DNA from: Herbiconiux flava
Lineage (GTDB): Bacteria; Actinomycetota; Actinomycetes; Actinomycetales; Microbacteriaceae
Assembly (NCBI RefSeq): GCF_013409865.1
Contig: NZ_JACCBM010000001.1
Coordinates: 1,488,001 to 1,552,000 of the forward strand
DNA: 64,000 nt
Direction: 5' to 3'
This document shows, in pieces, positions 32,928 through 41,491 of the stretch. The notes under the pieces are model-generated. The model saw nothing but the letters and a program-made list of their open reading frames with translations, was not told the DNA's origin and searched no databases. Both the position numbers and the translations under genes were made by a program. Position 1 is the first letter of the stretch; every line of letters begins with the position of its first letter.

Positions 32928-34520
32928 ATGACAACGACGTCAGAAACCAAGACCGGAGGCGGGGCGCGCGTGCGCGTCCAGCGCTTCGGCACCTTCCTCT
33001 CGGGCATGGTCATGCCCAACATCCCGGCGTTCATCGCCTGGGGCCTGATCACCTCGCTGTTCATCGCCACCGGCTGGCTGCCGAACGGCATCCTCGGCGG
33101 CTTCGGCAACGCCGACGCGATCGGCTGGTCGGGCGCGGCGACCGCCCTGGCCCAGGCCGACGACGGCACCACCTTCCCGCAGTACCTGGGTCTCGTCGGC
33201 CCGATGATCACCTACCTCCTGCCGCTCCTGATCGCGAACACCGGTGGCCGGATGGTCTACGGCGCCCGCGGCGGCGTGATCGGCACCATCGCCACGATGG
33301 GTGTGATCGTCGGTGCGAACATCCCGATGTTCATCGGCGCGATGATCATGGGCCCGCTCGCGGCGTACCTGCTGAAGCAGCTCGACAAGCTCTGGGCCGG
33401 CAAGGTCAAGCCCGGCTTCGAGATGCTGATCGACAACTTCTCCTCGGGCATCCTGGGCGCGCTGCTCGCGATCGCCGGCTTCTTCGGCATCGCCCCGGTG
33501 ATCCAGGGCCTGTCCAAGGCGCTGGAGACCGGCGTCGACTGGCTGATCTCGGTCGGCCTGCTGCCGCTCGCCTCGATCCTCGTCGAGCCCGGCAAGGTGC
33601 TGTTCCTGAACAACGCCATCAACCACGGCGTCTTCACCCCGCTGGGCGTGCAGCAGGTCGCCGACCAGGGCAAGTCGATCCTGTTCCTGATCGAGGCGAA
33701 CCCCGGCCCCGGCCTCGGCATCCTGCTCGCCTTCGCGATCTTCGGTGTGGGCCTGGCGAAGGCGAGCGCTCCCGGCGCCGTCATCATCCAGTTCTTCGGC
33801 GGCATCCACGAGATCTACTTCCCGTACGTGCTGTCGAAGCCGATGACGATCCTCGCCGCCATCGCCGGTGGCGCGACCGGTGTCGCCGTGAACGTGCTGT
33901 TCAACTCCGGCCTGCGCGCCCCGGCCTCGCCCGGCAGCATCATCGCGGTGCTCCTGCAGACCGCGCCCGACAGCTACGTGGGCGTCATCCTCTCGGTGAT
34001 CGCCGCCGCCGCGGTGTCGTTCCTCGTCACCGCCGTCATCCTCCGGGCGAGCCGCAAGCGCGACCTGGAGAACGAGAACGCGGGCGACCTGTCGGCTGCC
34101 ATCGCGAAGACGCAGGCCAACAAGGGCAAGGAGTCCAGCGTGCTGGGCACCCTGAGCGCCGAGGGCGTCCCCGCGCGTGACGCCGAGGCCGTCGCCGAGC
34201 AGACCTCCCTGCTGACCGACGAGCGTCCGATCGCGAACATCGTGTTCGCCTGCGACGCCGGAATGGGCTCCAGCGCCATGGGCGCGTCGGTGCTCCGCAA
34301 TAAGATCAAGAAGGCCGGCATCGAGGGTGTGACCGTCGTCAACAAGGCGATCGCGAACCTCGATGACGACGTCGATCTCGTGATCACGCAGCGCGAGCTC
34401 ACGCCGCGGGCGCAGGAGCGCACCCCGAGCGCCGAGCACGTGTCGGTCGACAACTTCATGAACAGCCCCCGTTACGACGAGGTCGTCGAGAAGCTGAAGA
34501 ACCAGCACGCCGCCAGCTAG
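32928..34520 (+). CDS. mtlA: PTS mannitol-specific EIICB permease
   Basis: A 530-residue mannitol permease. The EIIC membrane part covers residues 1-~385 with about eight hydrophobic segments (MVMPNIPAFIAWGLITSLFI; the GGIHEIYFPYVL loop is the class signature). A linker leads to EIIB, whose phosphorylated Cys442 lies in VFACDAGMGSSAMGASVLR. There is no EIIA on the same chain; mtlF provides it. The start at ATG 32928 follows TTGGAGC. Confidence 0.95.
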   Translation: MTTTSETKTGGGARVRVQRFGTFLSGMVMPNIPAFIAWGLITSLFIATGWLPNGILGGFGNADAIGWSGAATALAQADDGTTFPQYLGLVGPMITYLLPLLIANTGGRMVYGARGGVIGTIATMGVIVGANIPMFIGAMIMGPLAAYLLKQLDKLWAGKVKPGFEMLIDNFSSGILGALLAIAGFFGIAPVIQGLSKALETGVDWLISVGLLPLASILVEPGKVLFLNNAINHGVFTPLGVQQVADQGKSILFLIEANPGPGLGILLAFAIFGVGLAKASAPGAVIIQFFGGIHEIYFPYVLSKPMTILAAIAGGATGVAVNVLFNSGLRAPASPGSIIAVLLQTAPDSYVGVILSVIAAAAVSFLVTAVILRASRKRDLENENAGDLSAAIAKTQANKGKESSVLGTLSAEGVPARDAEAVAEQTSLLTDERPIANIVFACDAGMGSSAMGASVLRNKIKKAGIEGVTVVNKAIANLDDDVDLVITQRELTPRAQERTPSAEHVSVDNFMNSPRYDEVVEKLKNQHAAS

Positions 34521-34548
34521 GCGACGCGCACAGACGAAGGAGGAGCCC

Positions 34549-34980
34549 ATGTCCGTCATCGAAGCCTCGCAGATCCGGTTGAGCGGTACCGCGCGCACCA
34601 AGGAGGAGGCGATCCGAGAGGCCGCCGACATCCTGGTGGCCGCCGGAGCCGTCGAGTCCGGGTACCTGGACTACATGCTCCAGCGCGAGGCGACGGTCTC
34701 GACGTACATGGGCAACCTCCTCGCCATCCCGCACGGCACGAACGAGGGCAAGGACACGATCCTCGACTCCGCGCTCTCGTTCGTGCGGTACGACGAGCCC
34801 CTCGACTGGGGCGGCGAGGAGGTGCGCTTCGTCGTCGGCATCGCCGGCAAGGACGGCGGGCACATGGAGATCCTCACCAAGATCGCCATCGTGTTCAGCG
34901 ATGAGGACGAGGTCGCGAAGCTGCTCGCGGCCGAGAGCTCCGAGGAGATCCTGCAGATCCTCGGCGACGTGAACGACTGA
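34549..34980 (+). CDS. mtlF: PTS mannitol-specific EIIA
   Basis: A 143-residue EIIA of the mannitol/fructose class. His62 in [12 protein letters not shown] accepts phosphate from HPr and donates to MtlA Cys442. The family pattern [20 protein letters not shown] and [14 protein letters not shown] is clear. It follows mtlA by 28 bases with AAGGAGGAG, and precedes mtlD by 17 bases. Confidence 0.95.
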   Translation: MSVIEASQIRLSGTARTKEEAIREAADILVAAGAVESGYLDYMLQREATVSTYMGNLLAIPHGTNEGKDTILDSALSFVRYDEPLDWGGEEVRFVVGIAGKDGGHMEILTKIAIVFSDEDEVAKLLAAESSEEILQILGDVND

Positions 34981-34997
34981 CAACCAAGGAGCACCAG

Positions 34998-36158
34998 ATG
35001 AAGGCCGTCCACTTCGGCGCAGGCAATATCGGCCGCGGATTCGTGGGGCTGATCCTCCACGACGCGGGCTACGAGCTCGTCTTCGCCGACGTGAACGCCG
35101 AGCTCATCGACGCGCTGGCCGCGTCGACGAGCTACGACGTGCATGCGGTGGGCGAGAACTCCTCCTCCCGCACGGTGACGAACTATCGCGCGCTGAACAG
35201 CGGCACCGACGAGGATGTGGTGGTCGCCGAGATCGCGACGGCCGACATCGTGACGACGGCGGTGGGCCCGAACATCCTGAAGTTCGTGGCCCCCGTGATC
35301 GCCCGGGCGCTTCAGGCGCGCGACGCCTCGCTGCCCCCGCTGACGGTCATGGCCTGCGAGAACGCGATCAACGCCACCGACGTGCTGAAGGGCGAGATCG
35401 AGGGCCGGCTCGGCGACGACTCCGCCGGAGCCCTCGGTCGCGCCGTCTTCGCCAACACGGCGGTCGACCGCATCGTGCCGAACCAGGAGCCGGGCCACGG
35501 GCTCGACGTCACGGTCGAGGACTTCTTCGAGTGGGCGATCGAGGAGACCCCCTTCGAGGGCGCTCCGCCGGTCATCCCCGCCGCCCACTTCGTGCCCGAC
35601 CTCGCGCCGTACATCGAGCGCAAGCTCTTCACGGTGAACACCGGCCATGCGACCGTGGCCTACCACGGCTGGGTCGAGGGGGCGACGACGCTCGCCGACG
35701 CCCTGTCGGTGCCGAGCGTCTTCGCCGAGGTGAAGGCGGTGCTCGAGGAGACCAAGGCGCTCCTCGTCGCCAAGCACGAGTTCGATCCGGCCACGCAGGA
35801 GGCCTACCTCGAGAAGAACCTCGTGCGCTTCGCCAACCCCTACCTCACCGACACCCCCGAGCGCGTCGGGCGCCAGCCGCTGCGCAAGATCTCCCGGCAC
35901 GAGCGCTTCATCGGCCCGGCGGCCGAGCTCGCCGAACGCGGTCTGCCGACGGATGCGCTGCTGCGCGCCGTGGCGGCAGCCCTCCGTTTCGACGCCCCCG
36001 CCGACCCGCAGTCGGCCGAGCTCGCCGGCCTCCTCGACACCCTCACCCCCGAGGAGTTCACCGTGCAGGTGACCGGCATCGAGCCGGGCCACCCGCTGCA
36101 CGACCGGCTGCTGGCGACCGTGCGCGCCGCGGTTGCATTTCGCACGCCCGAGGAGTAA
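34998..36158 (+). CDS. mtlD: Mannitol-1-phosphate 5-dehydrogenase
   Basis: A 386-residue enzyme that oxidises mannitol-1-phosphate to fructose-6-phosphate with NAD+, the exit of the mannitol pathway into glycolysis. The NAD motif is [11 protein letters not shown] at the N-terminus. The catalytic K-x4-N-x2-H of polyol-specific long-chain dehydrogenases is [14 protein letters not shown]. Length is normal. It is the last gene of the PTS operon; the infA promoter begins 9 bases after its stop. Confidence 0.96.
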   Translation: MKAVHFGAGNIGRGFVGLILHDAGYELVFADVNAELIDALAASTSYDVHAVGENSSSRTVTNYRALNSGTDEDVVVAEIATADIVTTAVGPNILKFVAPVIARALQARDASLPPLTVMACENAINATDVLKGEIEGRLGDDSAGALGRAVFANTAVDRIVPNQEPGHGLDVTVEDFFEWAIEETPFEGAPPVIPAAHFVPDLAPYIERKLFTVNTGHATVAYHGWVEGATTLADALSVPSVFAEVKAVLEETKALLVAKHEFDPATQEAYLEKNLVRFANPYLTDTPERVGRQPLRKISRHERFIGPAAELAERGLPTDALLRAVAAALRFDAPADPQSAELAGLLDTLTPEEFTVQVTGIEPGHPLHDRLLATVRAAVAFRTPEE

Positions 36159-36166
36159 TGGGCTCC

Positions 36167-36195
36167 TTGCAGAAAGGGCCCTCGTAGCGTAAGCT
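36167..36195 (+). promoter_or_regulatory. infA promoter (TTGCAG-17-TAAGCT)
   Basis: TTGCAG (36167-36172) and TAAGCT (36190-36195) are 17 bp apart. The downstream sequence GATCCTTGGTGT is shared with the rplM promoter at identical spacing from the -10 box. The leader of about 75 bases contains a 7-bp hairpin (36211-36232). Confidence 0.8.
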
Positions 36196-36275
36196 CGATC
36201 CTTGGTGTTTTCGGCCCGTTTTCGTGGGCCGATTTCGCACGACCAGCAGAATCTATTTTTAGCGACAGTGAGGCT

Positions 36276-36497
36276 ATGGCCAAAAAAGACGGTGTTATAG
36301 AGATCGAGGGCGCAGTCGTCGAAGCCCTCCCGAACGCGATGTTCCGGGTGGAATTGACGAACGGCCACAAGGTTCTCGCCCACATCTCGGGCAAGATGCG
36401 CCAGCACTACATCCGCATCCTCCCTGAGGACCGCGTGATCGTGGAGCTGAGCCCCTACGACCTCACCCGTGGCCGGATCGTCTACCGCTACAAGTAG
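36276..36497 (+). CDS. infA: Translation initiation factor IF-1
   Basis: The 73-residue IF-1, an S1-like beta-barrel that occupies the A-site during initiation. It reads [20 protein letters not shown] and ends [11 protein letters not shown], full length. It has its own strong promoter and so is independent of the mannitol operon. rpmJ follows after 82 bases. Confidence 0.99.
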   Translation: MAKKDGVIEIEGAVVEALPNAMFRVELTNGHKVLAHISGKMRQHYIRILPEDRVIVELSPYDLTRGRIVYRYK

Positions 36498-36579
36498 GCC
36501 CCTCCTCGTGAGGAGCGCTGGAAAGTAACGGCCCGACGGCATTCCGACGGGTACGAGGACAGCGAAGAGAGAAATCACA

Positions 36580-36696
36580 ATGAAGGTCAACCCCAGCGTC
36601 AAGCCCATCTGCGAGCACTGCCGCATCATCCGCCGCAACGGCCGAGTGATGAACATCTGCAAGAGCAACCCGCGCCACAAGCAGCGCCAGGGCTAA
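36580..36696 (+). CDS. rpmJ: 50S ribosomal protein L36 (bL36)
   Basis: A 38-residue gene, [19 protein letters not shown]... ending KQRQG. It is the zinc-binding form: Cys11, Cys14, Cys27 and His33 make the CxxC-C-H ribbon. The ATG follows GAAGAGAGAA. Zinc-free duplicates exist elsewhere in some actinobacteria; this is the classical copy between infA and rpsM. Confidence 0.98.
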   Translation: MKVNPSVKPICEHCRIIRRNGRVMNICKSNPRHKQRQG

Positions 36697-36727
36697 GTAG
36701 TACCACCCCTTAATGGCAGTGTCAGAA

Positions 36728-36751
36728 GCCGCCCGGTGAGAGCCGGGCGGC
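36728..36751 (+). other. Stem-loop between rpmJ and rpsM
   Basis: A perfect 9-bp stem GCCGCCCGG/CCGGGCGGC with a 6-base loop, in the 127-base gap. There is no T run, so it may be a processing or regulatory element more than a terminator. Confidence 0.55.
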
Positions 36752-36823
36752 GGACACCTTCGGTCGGAGGCCGGAGCACATTCACTGTCACAGACCTCCA
36801 CACATCACCAGGAGATAGCCACA

Positions 36824-37201
36824 ATGGCACGTCTAGCAGGAGTTGACATCCCCCGCGACAAGCGCGTGGAAGTTGCCCTCACGTACATCTACGGGGTCGG
36901 CCGCACGCGTGCGCTGAAGACCCTCGCCGACACCGAGATCTCGGGCGACATCCGCGTCAAAGACCTTACCGACGACCAGCTCGTCGCTCTCCGCGACTAC
37001 ATCGAGGGCAACTACAAGGTAGAGGGTGACCTCCGCCGCGAGGTCGCCGCCGACATCCGCCGCAAGGTCGAGATCGGCTCCTACGAGGGTGTCCGTCACC
37101 GCAAGGGTCTGCCCGTCCGCGGTCAGCGCACCAAGACCAACGCTCGTACCCGCAAGGGCCCGAAGCGCACCGTCGCCGGCAAGAAGAAGGCCGGCCGCTA
37201 A
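36824..37201 (+). CDS. rpsM: 30S ribosomal protein S13 (uS13)
   Basis: A 125-residue S13 of the 30S head, contacting the large subunit. [20 protein letters not shown] and the C-terminal [17 protein letters not shown] are family-typical. ATG follows ACCAGGAGATAG. First gene of the alpha segment; rpsK lies 31 bases downstream. Confidence 0.99.
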   Translation: MARLAGVDIPRDKRVEVALTYIYGVGRTRALKTLADTEISGDIRVKDLTDDQLVALRDYIEGNYKVEGDLRREVAADIRRKVEIGSYEGVRHRKGLPVRGQRTKTNARTRKGPKRTVAGKKKAGR

Positions 37202-37232
37202 GCGCGCCGACTGACAGGACCAGGAGAGAATT

Positions 37233-37631
37233 ATGGCAACCCCCAAGTCGGCTGCTCGCAAGCCGCGCAAGAAAGAGAAGAAGAACGTCGCCGTGGGCCA
37301 GGCCCACATCAAGTCGACCTTCAACAACACCATCGTGTCGATCACCGACACGACCGGTGCCGTCATCAGCTGGGCCTCCTCGGGTGGCGTCGGCTTCAAG
37401 GGCTCGCGCAAGTCGACCCCGTTCGCCGCACAGCTCGCCGCCGAGTCGGCCGCCCGCCAGGCGCAGGAGCACGGCATGAAGAAGGTCGACGTCTTCGTCA
37501 AGGGCCCCGGCTCCGGCCGCGAGACCGCGATCCGCTCGCTCCAGGCCGCCGGCCTCGAGGTGGGCTCGATCAACGACGTGACCCCCCAGGCGCACAACGG
37601 CTGCCGGCCGCCCAAGCGCCGCCGCGTGTAG
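37233..37631 (+). CDS. rpsK: 30S ribosomal protein S11 (uS11)
   Basis: A 132-residue S11 on the 30S platform. Segments [40 protein letters not shown] and the C-terminal [11 protein letters not shown] are standard. The usual next gene, rpsD, is not here; a hairpin and then rpoA follow. Confidence 0.99.
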   Translation: MATPKSAARKPRKKEKKNVAVGQAHIKSTFNNTIVSITDTTGAVISWASSGGVGFKGSRKSTPFAAQLAAESAARQAQEHGMKKVDVFVKGPGSGRETAIRSLQAAGLEVGSINDVTPQAHNGCRPPKRRRV

Positions 37632-37650
37632 CCCTTTCGCACTGAATCGC

Positions 37651-37679
37651 CGGCGGGGCGCCTTCTGGGCGCCCCGTCG
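37651..37679 (+). terminator. Terminator-like hairpin after rpsK
   Basis: An extended GC stem (core GGGGCGCC/GGCGCCCC, 37655-37675, with four further pairs outside) and a 5-base loop, 19 bases after rpsK. No T run follows, so termination may be partial; it marks the place where rpsD is missing. Confidence 0.6.
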
Positions 37680-37755
37680 GTGAGGTGGTTCTTCACAACT
37701 CAATACCTCTGCACATGAGCGTCATATAGCGGACGCTCAGCCGAAAGGAATAACA

Positions 37756-38745
37756 GTGCTCATTGCACAGCGCCCCACTCTCACCGAAGAGAACATCTCG
37801 GAGTTCCGTTCGCGGTTCATCATCGAGCCGCTCGAGCCCGGCTTCGGTTACACCCTCGGCAACTCGCTCCGCCGCACGCTGCTCTCCTCGATCCCCGGCG
37901 CTGCCGTGACGAGCATCCGCCTCGACGGCGTGCTGCACGAATTCAGCACGATCCCCGGTGTGAAGGAAGACGTCACCGAGATCATCCTGAACGTGAAGGG
38001 CCTCGTCGTCTCGAGCGAGCACGACGAGCCGATCACCGCCTACCTGCGCAAGCACGCGTCGGGCGAGGTCACCGCGGCCGACATCCAGGCCCCGGCCGGT
38101 GTCGAGATCCACAACCCCGACCTCGTCATCGCCACCCTGAACGACAAGGCGAAGTTCGAGCTCGAGCTGATCATCGAGCGCGGCCGCGGCTACGTCTCGG
38201 CGACCCAGAACCGCAGCGAGTTCTCCGAGGCCGGTCAGATCCCGATCGACTCGATCTACTCGCCCGTGCTCAAGGTCACCTACCGCGTCGAGGCCACCCG
38301 TGCCGGTGAGCGCACCGACTTCGACCGCCTCGTGGTCGACGTCGAGACCAAGCCGGCGATCACCCCGCGTGACGCCATCGCCTCGGCCGGCCGCACGCTG
38401 ACCGAGCTGTTCGGTCTCGCCCGCGAACTGAACACCGCGGCCGAGGGCATCGAGATCGGCCCCGCGCCGGTCGACGCCGTGCTCTCGTCCGAGCTGTCGG
38501 TGCCGATCGAGGACCTCGACCTCTCCGTGCGCTCGTACAACTGCCTCAAGCGCGAGGGCATCAACACCGTCTCGGAGCTGGTCGCCCTCTCCGAGACGCA
38601 GCTGATGAACATCCGCAACTTCGGACAGAAGTCGGTCGATGAGGTGAAGGACAAGCTCGTCGAGCTCGGTCTCTCGCTGAAGGACACCGTCCCCGGATTC
38701 GACGGCGCCCACTTCTACGGCGGCTACGACGACGAGAACGTCTGA
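37756..38745 (+). CDS. rpoA: DNA-directed RNA polymerase subunit alpha
   Basis: A 329-residue alpha subunit. The N-terminal dimerisation domain has [20 protein letters not shown]; the C-terminal DNA-binding domain has [20 protein letters not shown] and [19 protein letters not shown]. The GTG start follows GAAAGGAAT. The C-terminus is acidic (GGYDDENV). rplQ is 59 bases downstream. Confidence 0.99.
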   Translation: MLIAQRPTLTEENISEFRSRFIIEPLEPGFGYTLGNSLRRTLLSSIPGAAVTSIRLDGVLHEFSTIPGVKEDVTEIILNVKGLVVSSEHDEPITAYLRKHASGEVTAADIQAPAGVEIHNPDLVIATLNDKAKFELELIIERGRGYVSATQNRSEFSEAGQIPIDSIYSPVLKVTYRVEATRAGERTDFDRLVVDVETKPAITPRDAIASAGRTLTELFGLARELNTAAEGIEIGPAPVDAVLSSELSVPIEDLDLSVRSYNCLKREGINTVSELVALSETQLMNIRNFGQKSVDEVKDKLVELGLSLKDTVPGFDGAHFYGGYDDENV

Positions 38746-38804
38746 GACGCTCGTCCGCCCGCTCCGACTCACCTGAACACCTGACTCACCTCTGGAGATA
38801 AGAA

Positions 38805-39365
38805 ATGCCCAAGCCAACCAAGGGACCCCGTCTCGGCGGCGGACCGGCGCACGAGCGCCTGCTCCTCGCCAACCTGGCTGCCGCCCTGTTCACGCACAAG
38901 AGCATCAAGACGACCGAGACGAAGGCCAAGCGCCTCCGCCCCGTCGCTGAGCGCCTGATCACCTTCGCGAAGCGTGGAGACCTCCACGCCCGACGTCGCG
39001 TTCTCGGCGTCATCGGCGACAAGTCGGTCGTGCACGAGCTCTTCACCGAGATCGCTCCGCTCGTCGCCGAGCGCGACGGCGGCTACACCCGCATCACCAA
39101 GCTCGGCTTCCGCAAGGGCGACAACGCCTCGATGGTGCAGATCGAGCTCGTGCTCGAGCCCGTCACCCCGAAGCGCTCGAACAAGCCGGCTGCTGCCGCC
39201 GCTCCGGCCGCCGCCGAGCCCGAGGCCGAGGTCGTCGAGGAGGCTCCCGCCGAGGAGACCACCGACGCCGCCGCTGCCGACGAGACCACCGAGGCTCCGG
39301 CCGAGGAGTCGACCGAGGCCGCTGCCGACGAGGCACCCGCCGCCGAGGAGAAGGACGCCAGGTAA
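38805..39365 (+). CDS. rplQ: 50S ribosomal protein L17 (bL17) with acidic C-terminal tail
   Basis: L17 at the exit tunnel. The core, residues 1-123 ([20 protein letters not shown] ... VQIELVLEP), is normal. Residues 124-186 form a tail of Ala, Glu, Pro and Thr with strong net negative charge ([20 protein letters not shown]). Such tails occur in many actinobacterial L17 proteins. ATG follows CTGGAGATAAG. It ends the alpha operon at a terminator. Confidence 0.98.
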   Translation: MPKPTKGPRLGGGPAHERLLLANLAAALFTHKSIKTTETKAKRLRPVAERLITFAKRGDLHARRRVLGVIGDKSVVHELFTEIAPLVAERDGGYTRITKLGFRKGDNASMVQIELVLEPVTPKRSNKPAAAAAPAAAEPEAEVVEEAPAEETTDAAAADETTEAPAEESTEAAADEAPAAEEKDAR

Positions 39366-39381
39366 GGCTTCCACCCCCTCT

Positions 39382-39418
39382 CGAAGGCCCCGCACCCGCA
39401 AGGGTGGCGGGGCCTTCG
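39382..39418 (+). terminator. alpha operon terminator
   Basis: A 16-bp stem with one bulged G (CGAAGGCCCCGCACCC pairing with 39402-39418) and a small loop, 16 bases after rplQ. Confidence 0.85.
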
Positions 39419-39421
39419 TCG

Positions 39422-39427
39422 TAGACT
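39422..39427 (+). promoter_or_regulatory. -10 hexamer of a leaderless promoter for truA
   Basis: TAGACT is followed by 7 bases and GTG 39435. It immediately follows the rplQ terminator, and no ribosome binding site is visible. Confidence 0.65.
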
Positions 39428-39434
39428 GGCTGCC

Positions 39435-40319
39435 GTGGATGCGACGGCGGGGGAGTGGCGGCTCCGCCTCGACATCGCCTACGACGGCACCGACTTCTCG
39501 GGCTGGGCGCGTCAGCCGGGCCTCCGCACCGTGCAGGGCGTGCTCGAAGAGGTCCTCGCCACCCTGTTCCGGCGCTACCCGCCCTCTCCGCACCTCTGGG
39601 TCGCCGGGCGAACGGATGCGGGGGTGCACGCCACCGGGCAGGTGGCGCACCTCGACCTGAACGACGCGCAGCTGCGCAGCCTCCGCCGCCGCGGCGACGA
39701 CGCCCGCAGCATGGAGCCCTCGGCCCTCGCCGCCCTCCTCGGGCAGCGGATGAACGGCATCCTCGGCGCCGACAGCGACGTGGTGGTGCTGGGGTCGACG
39801 GTCGCCCCGTCCGGCTTCGACGCGCGGTTCTCGGCGGTGTGGCGACGGTACGAGTACCGCGTCAGCGATGTGGACGGCCGCCGCGACCCGTTGCTGCGGA
39901 GGACGACGGTGCGGCATCCGGTCGCCCTCGACCTCGACGCGATGGACGCTGCTGCGCGGGCGCTGCTGGGCCTCCACGACTACGCGACCTTCTGCAAGCC
40001 GCGGGCGGGCTCGACGACGATCCGCACCCTGCAGTCGTTCACCTGGCGGCGCGACCCCGACGGCGTGCTGGTCGCCTCCCTGCAGGCCGATGCGTTCTGC
40101 CACAGCATGGTGCGCTCCCTGGTCGGGGGCACGGTGTCGGTCGGCGACGGCTCGCTGACGGGTGAGGAACTGGTCCGGCTGCGCGACGAGCGGATGCGCA
40201 CCGGCGCGTTCCTCGTGATGCCGGCCAAGGGGCTGGTGCTCACCGAGGTGGGCTATCCGGAGGCCGCCGAGCTGGCCGGGCGGGCCGAACGGACGAGGGC
40301 GCGTCGCGAGCTCATTTGA
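39435..40319 (+). CDS. truA: tRNA pseudouridine(38-40) synthase TruA
   Basis: A 294-residue TruA, which isomerises uridines 38-40 of the anticodon stem. The catalytic Asp61 is in AGRTDAGVHATGQ; other motifs are IAYDGTDFSGWARQPG and CHSMVRSLVGG. GTG 39435 is supported by the promoter hexamer and by the conserved N-terminus starting 13 residues later. truA follows rplQ in many bacteria. The rplM promoter overlaps its 3' end. Confidence 0.96.
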   Translation: MDATAGEWRLRLDIAYDGTDFSGWARQPGLRTVQGVLEEVLATLFRRYPPSPHLWVAGRTDAGVHATGQVAHLDLNDAQLRSLRRRGDDARSMEPSALAALLGQRMNGILGADSDVVVLGSTVAPSGFDARFSAVWRRYEYRVSDVDGRRDPLLRRTTVRHPVALDLDAMDAAARALLGLHDYATFCKPRAGSTTIRTLQSFTWRRDPDGVLVASLQADAFCHSMVRSLVGGTVSVGDGSLTGEELVRLRDERMRTGAFLVMPAKGLVLTEVGYPEAAELAGRAERTRARRELI

Positions 40320-40344
40320 CCGGGTGGGTGGTATCGCCTATTCT
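40316..40344 (+). promoter_or_regulatory. rplM promoter (TTGACC-17-TATTCT)
   Basis: TTGACC (40316-40321) and TATTCT (40339-40344), 17 bp apart, close to consensus. The -35 box overlaps the truA stop codon. The initial transcribed sequence GATCTTTGGTGT matches that of infA. A leader of about 130 bases follows. Confidence 0.88.
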
Positions 40345-40482
40345 TGATCTTTGGTGTCTGCGCCTCGTGCCGTTCACCCGAAGTTGAGCCCTCCATCGGC
40401 TGCCTTGCGACTGATCCAGTTCGCAAGACCCACCGGAGCGGGATTCACGAACTCCTCACTCGAACAAGAAAGCAGCACTACT

Positions 40483-40929
40483 GTGACGCGCACTTACACC
40501 CCCAAGGCCAGCGAGGTCCAGCGCAGCTGGGTCGTCATCGACGCCACCGACGTCGTGCTCGGCCGTCTGGCCACCCACGCGGCCACCATCCTCCGTGGCA
40601 AGAACAAGGCCACCTTCACCCCGCACATGGACATGGGTGACTTCGTCATCATCGTGAACGCCGACAAGGTCGCGCTCACCGGTTCCAAGCTGGCCCAGAA
40701 GAAGGCCTACCGCCACTCCGGCTACCCGGGCGGCCTCCGCGCCGTCGGCTACGCCGAGCTGCTCGAGAAGAACCCCGAGCGCGCCGTCGAGAAGGCGATC
40801 CGCGGCATGCTGCCGAAGAGCTCGCTCGGTCGCGACCAGTTCCGCAAGCTCAAGGTCTACGCAGGCCCCGAGCACCCCCACGCGGCGCAGCAGCCGACCC
40901 CCTTCATCCTCGACCAGGTCGCCCAGTAG
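40483..40929 (+). CDS. rplM: 50S ribosomal protein L13 (uL13)
   Basis: A 148-residue L13, an early assembly protein. [33 protein letters not shown] and [19 protein letters not shown] are signatures. I use GTG 40483; the open frame upstream reads through the leader. The ribosome binding site is the weak AAGAAAG. rpsI follows after 50 bases. Confidence 0.98.
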   Translation: MTRTYTPKASEVQRSWVVIDATDVVLGRLATHAATILRGKNKATFTPHMDMGDFVIIVNADKVALTGSKLAQKKAYRHSGYPGGLRAVGYAELLEKNPERAVEKAIRGMLPKSSLGRDQFRKLKVYAGPEHPHAAQQPTPFILDQVAQ

Positions 40930-40979
40930 CGTCCCGCGTTCGTTCAGCAGACTCAGACAACAAAGGACTCATCAGTACC

Positions 40980-41465
40980 GTGGCGAAGATCGCAGATCAG
41001 ATTGACGTGGCTCCCGAGAGCTACTCCACCGAAACCCCGGCCGACGAGGCGCCCCGCGCCCCCCGTGCCGTCCTCAACGTCTCCGGCGCAGCCGTGGGAC
41101 GTCGCAAGCAGGCCATCGCCCGCGTGCGCCTCGTTCCCGGTGCCGGCACCCTCGTGGTGAACGGCCGCGAGTTCGCGGACTACTTCCCGAACAAGCTGCA
41201 CCAGCAGCTGATCACCGACCCCTTCAAGGTGCTCGACCTGATCGGCTCCTACGACGTCGTCGCGAAGATCACCGGCGGTGGCCCCTCCGGCCAGGCCGGC
41301 GCGCTCCGCCTCGCCATCGCGCGTGCGCTGAACGAGATCGACCGCGAGAACAACCGCGCTCAGCTCAAGAAGTCGGGCTTCCTCACTCGTGACGCCCGCG
41401 TCATCGAGCGCAAGAAGGCCGGTCTCAAGAAGGCCCGCAAGGCGTCGCAGTTCTCGAAGCGCTGA
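40980..41465 (+). CDS. rpsI: 30S ribosomal protein S9 (uS9)
   Basis: A 161-residue S9. After about 35 residues of acidic N-terminal extension, the core has [20 protein letters not shown] and [19 protein letters not shown]; the C-terminal SQFSKR tail, which reaches P-site tRNA, is intact. The GTG start lies at 40980; an upstream AAAGGA is rather distant. glmM begins 26 bases after the stop from its own promoter. Confidence 0.98.
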   Translation: MAKIADQIDVAPESYSTETPADEAPRAPRAVLNVSGAAVGRRKQAIARVRLVPGAGTLVVNGREFADYFPNKLHQQLITDPFKVLDLIGSYDVVAKITGGGPSGQAGALRLAIARALNEIDRENNRAQLKKSGFLTRDARVIERKKAGLKKARKASQFSKR

Positions 41466-41479
41466 TCGCTCTTCGGCTC

Positions 41480-41485
41480 TACGCT
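41480..41485 (+). promoter_or_regulatory. -10 hexamer of a leaderless promoter for glmM
   Basis: TACGCT is followed by 6 bases and ATG 41492, with no Shine-Dalgarno. Confidence 0.6.
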
Positions 41486-41491
41486 TAGCCT

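Noticed and set aside
27250..36158. Genomic island with mobile-element borders
   Set aside because: I found no integrase, transposase, tRNA or direct repeats at either edge; only the CWB2 gene has a deviating composition.
37692..37728. Possible rpoA promoter (TTCACA and CATATA)
   Set aside because: The spacing of about 25 bp is too long and no alternative -10 box fits at 16-19 bp.
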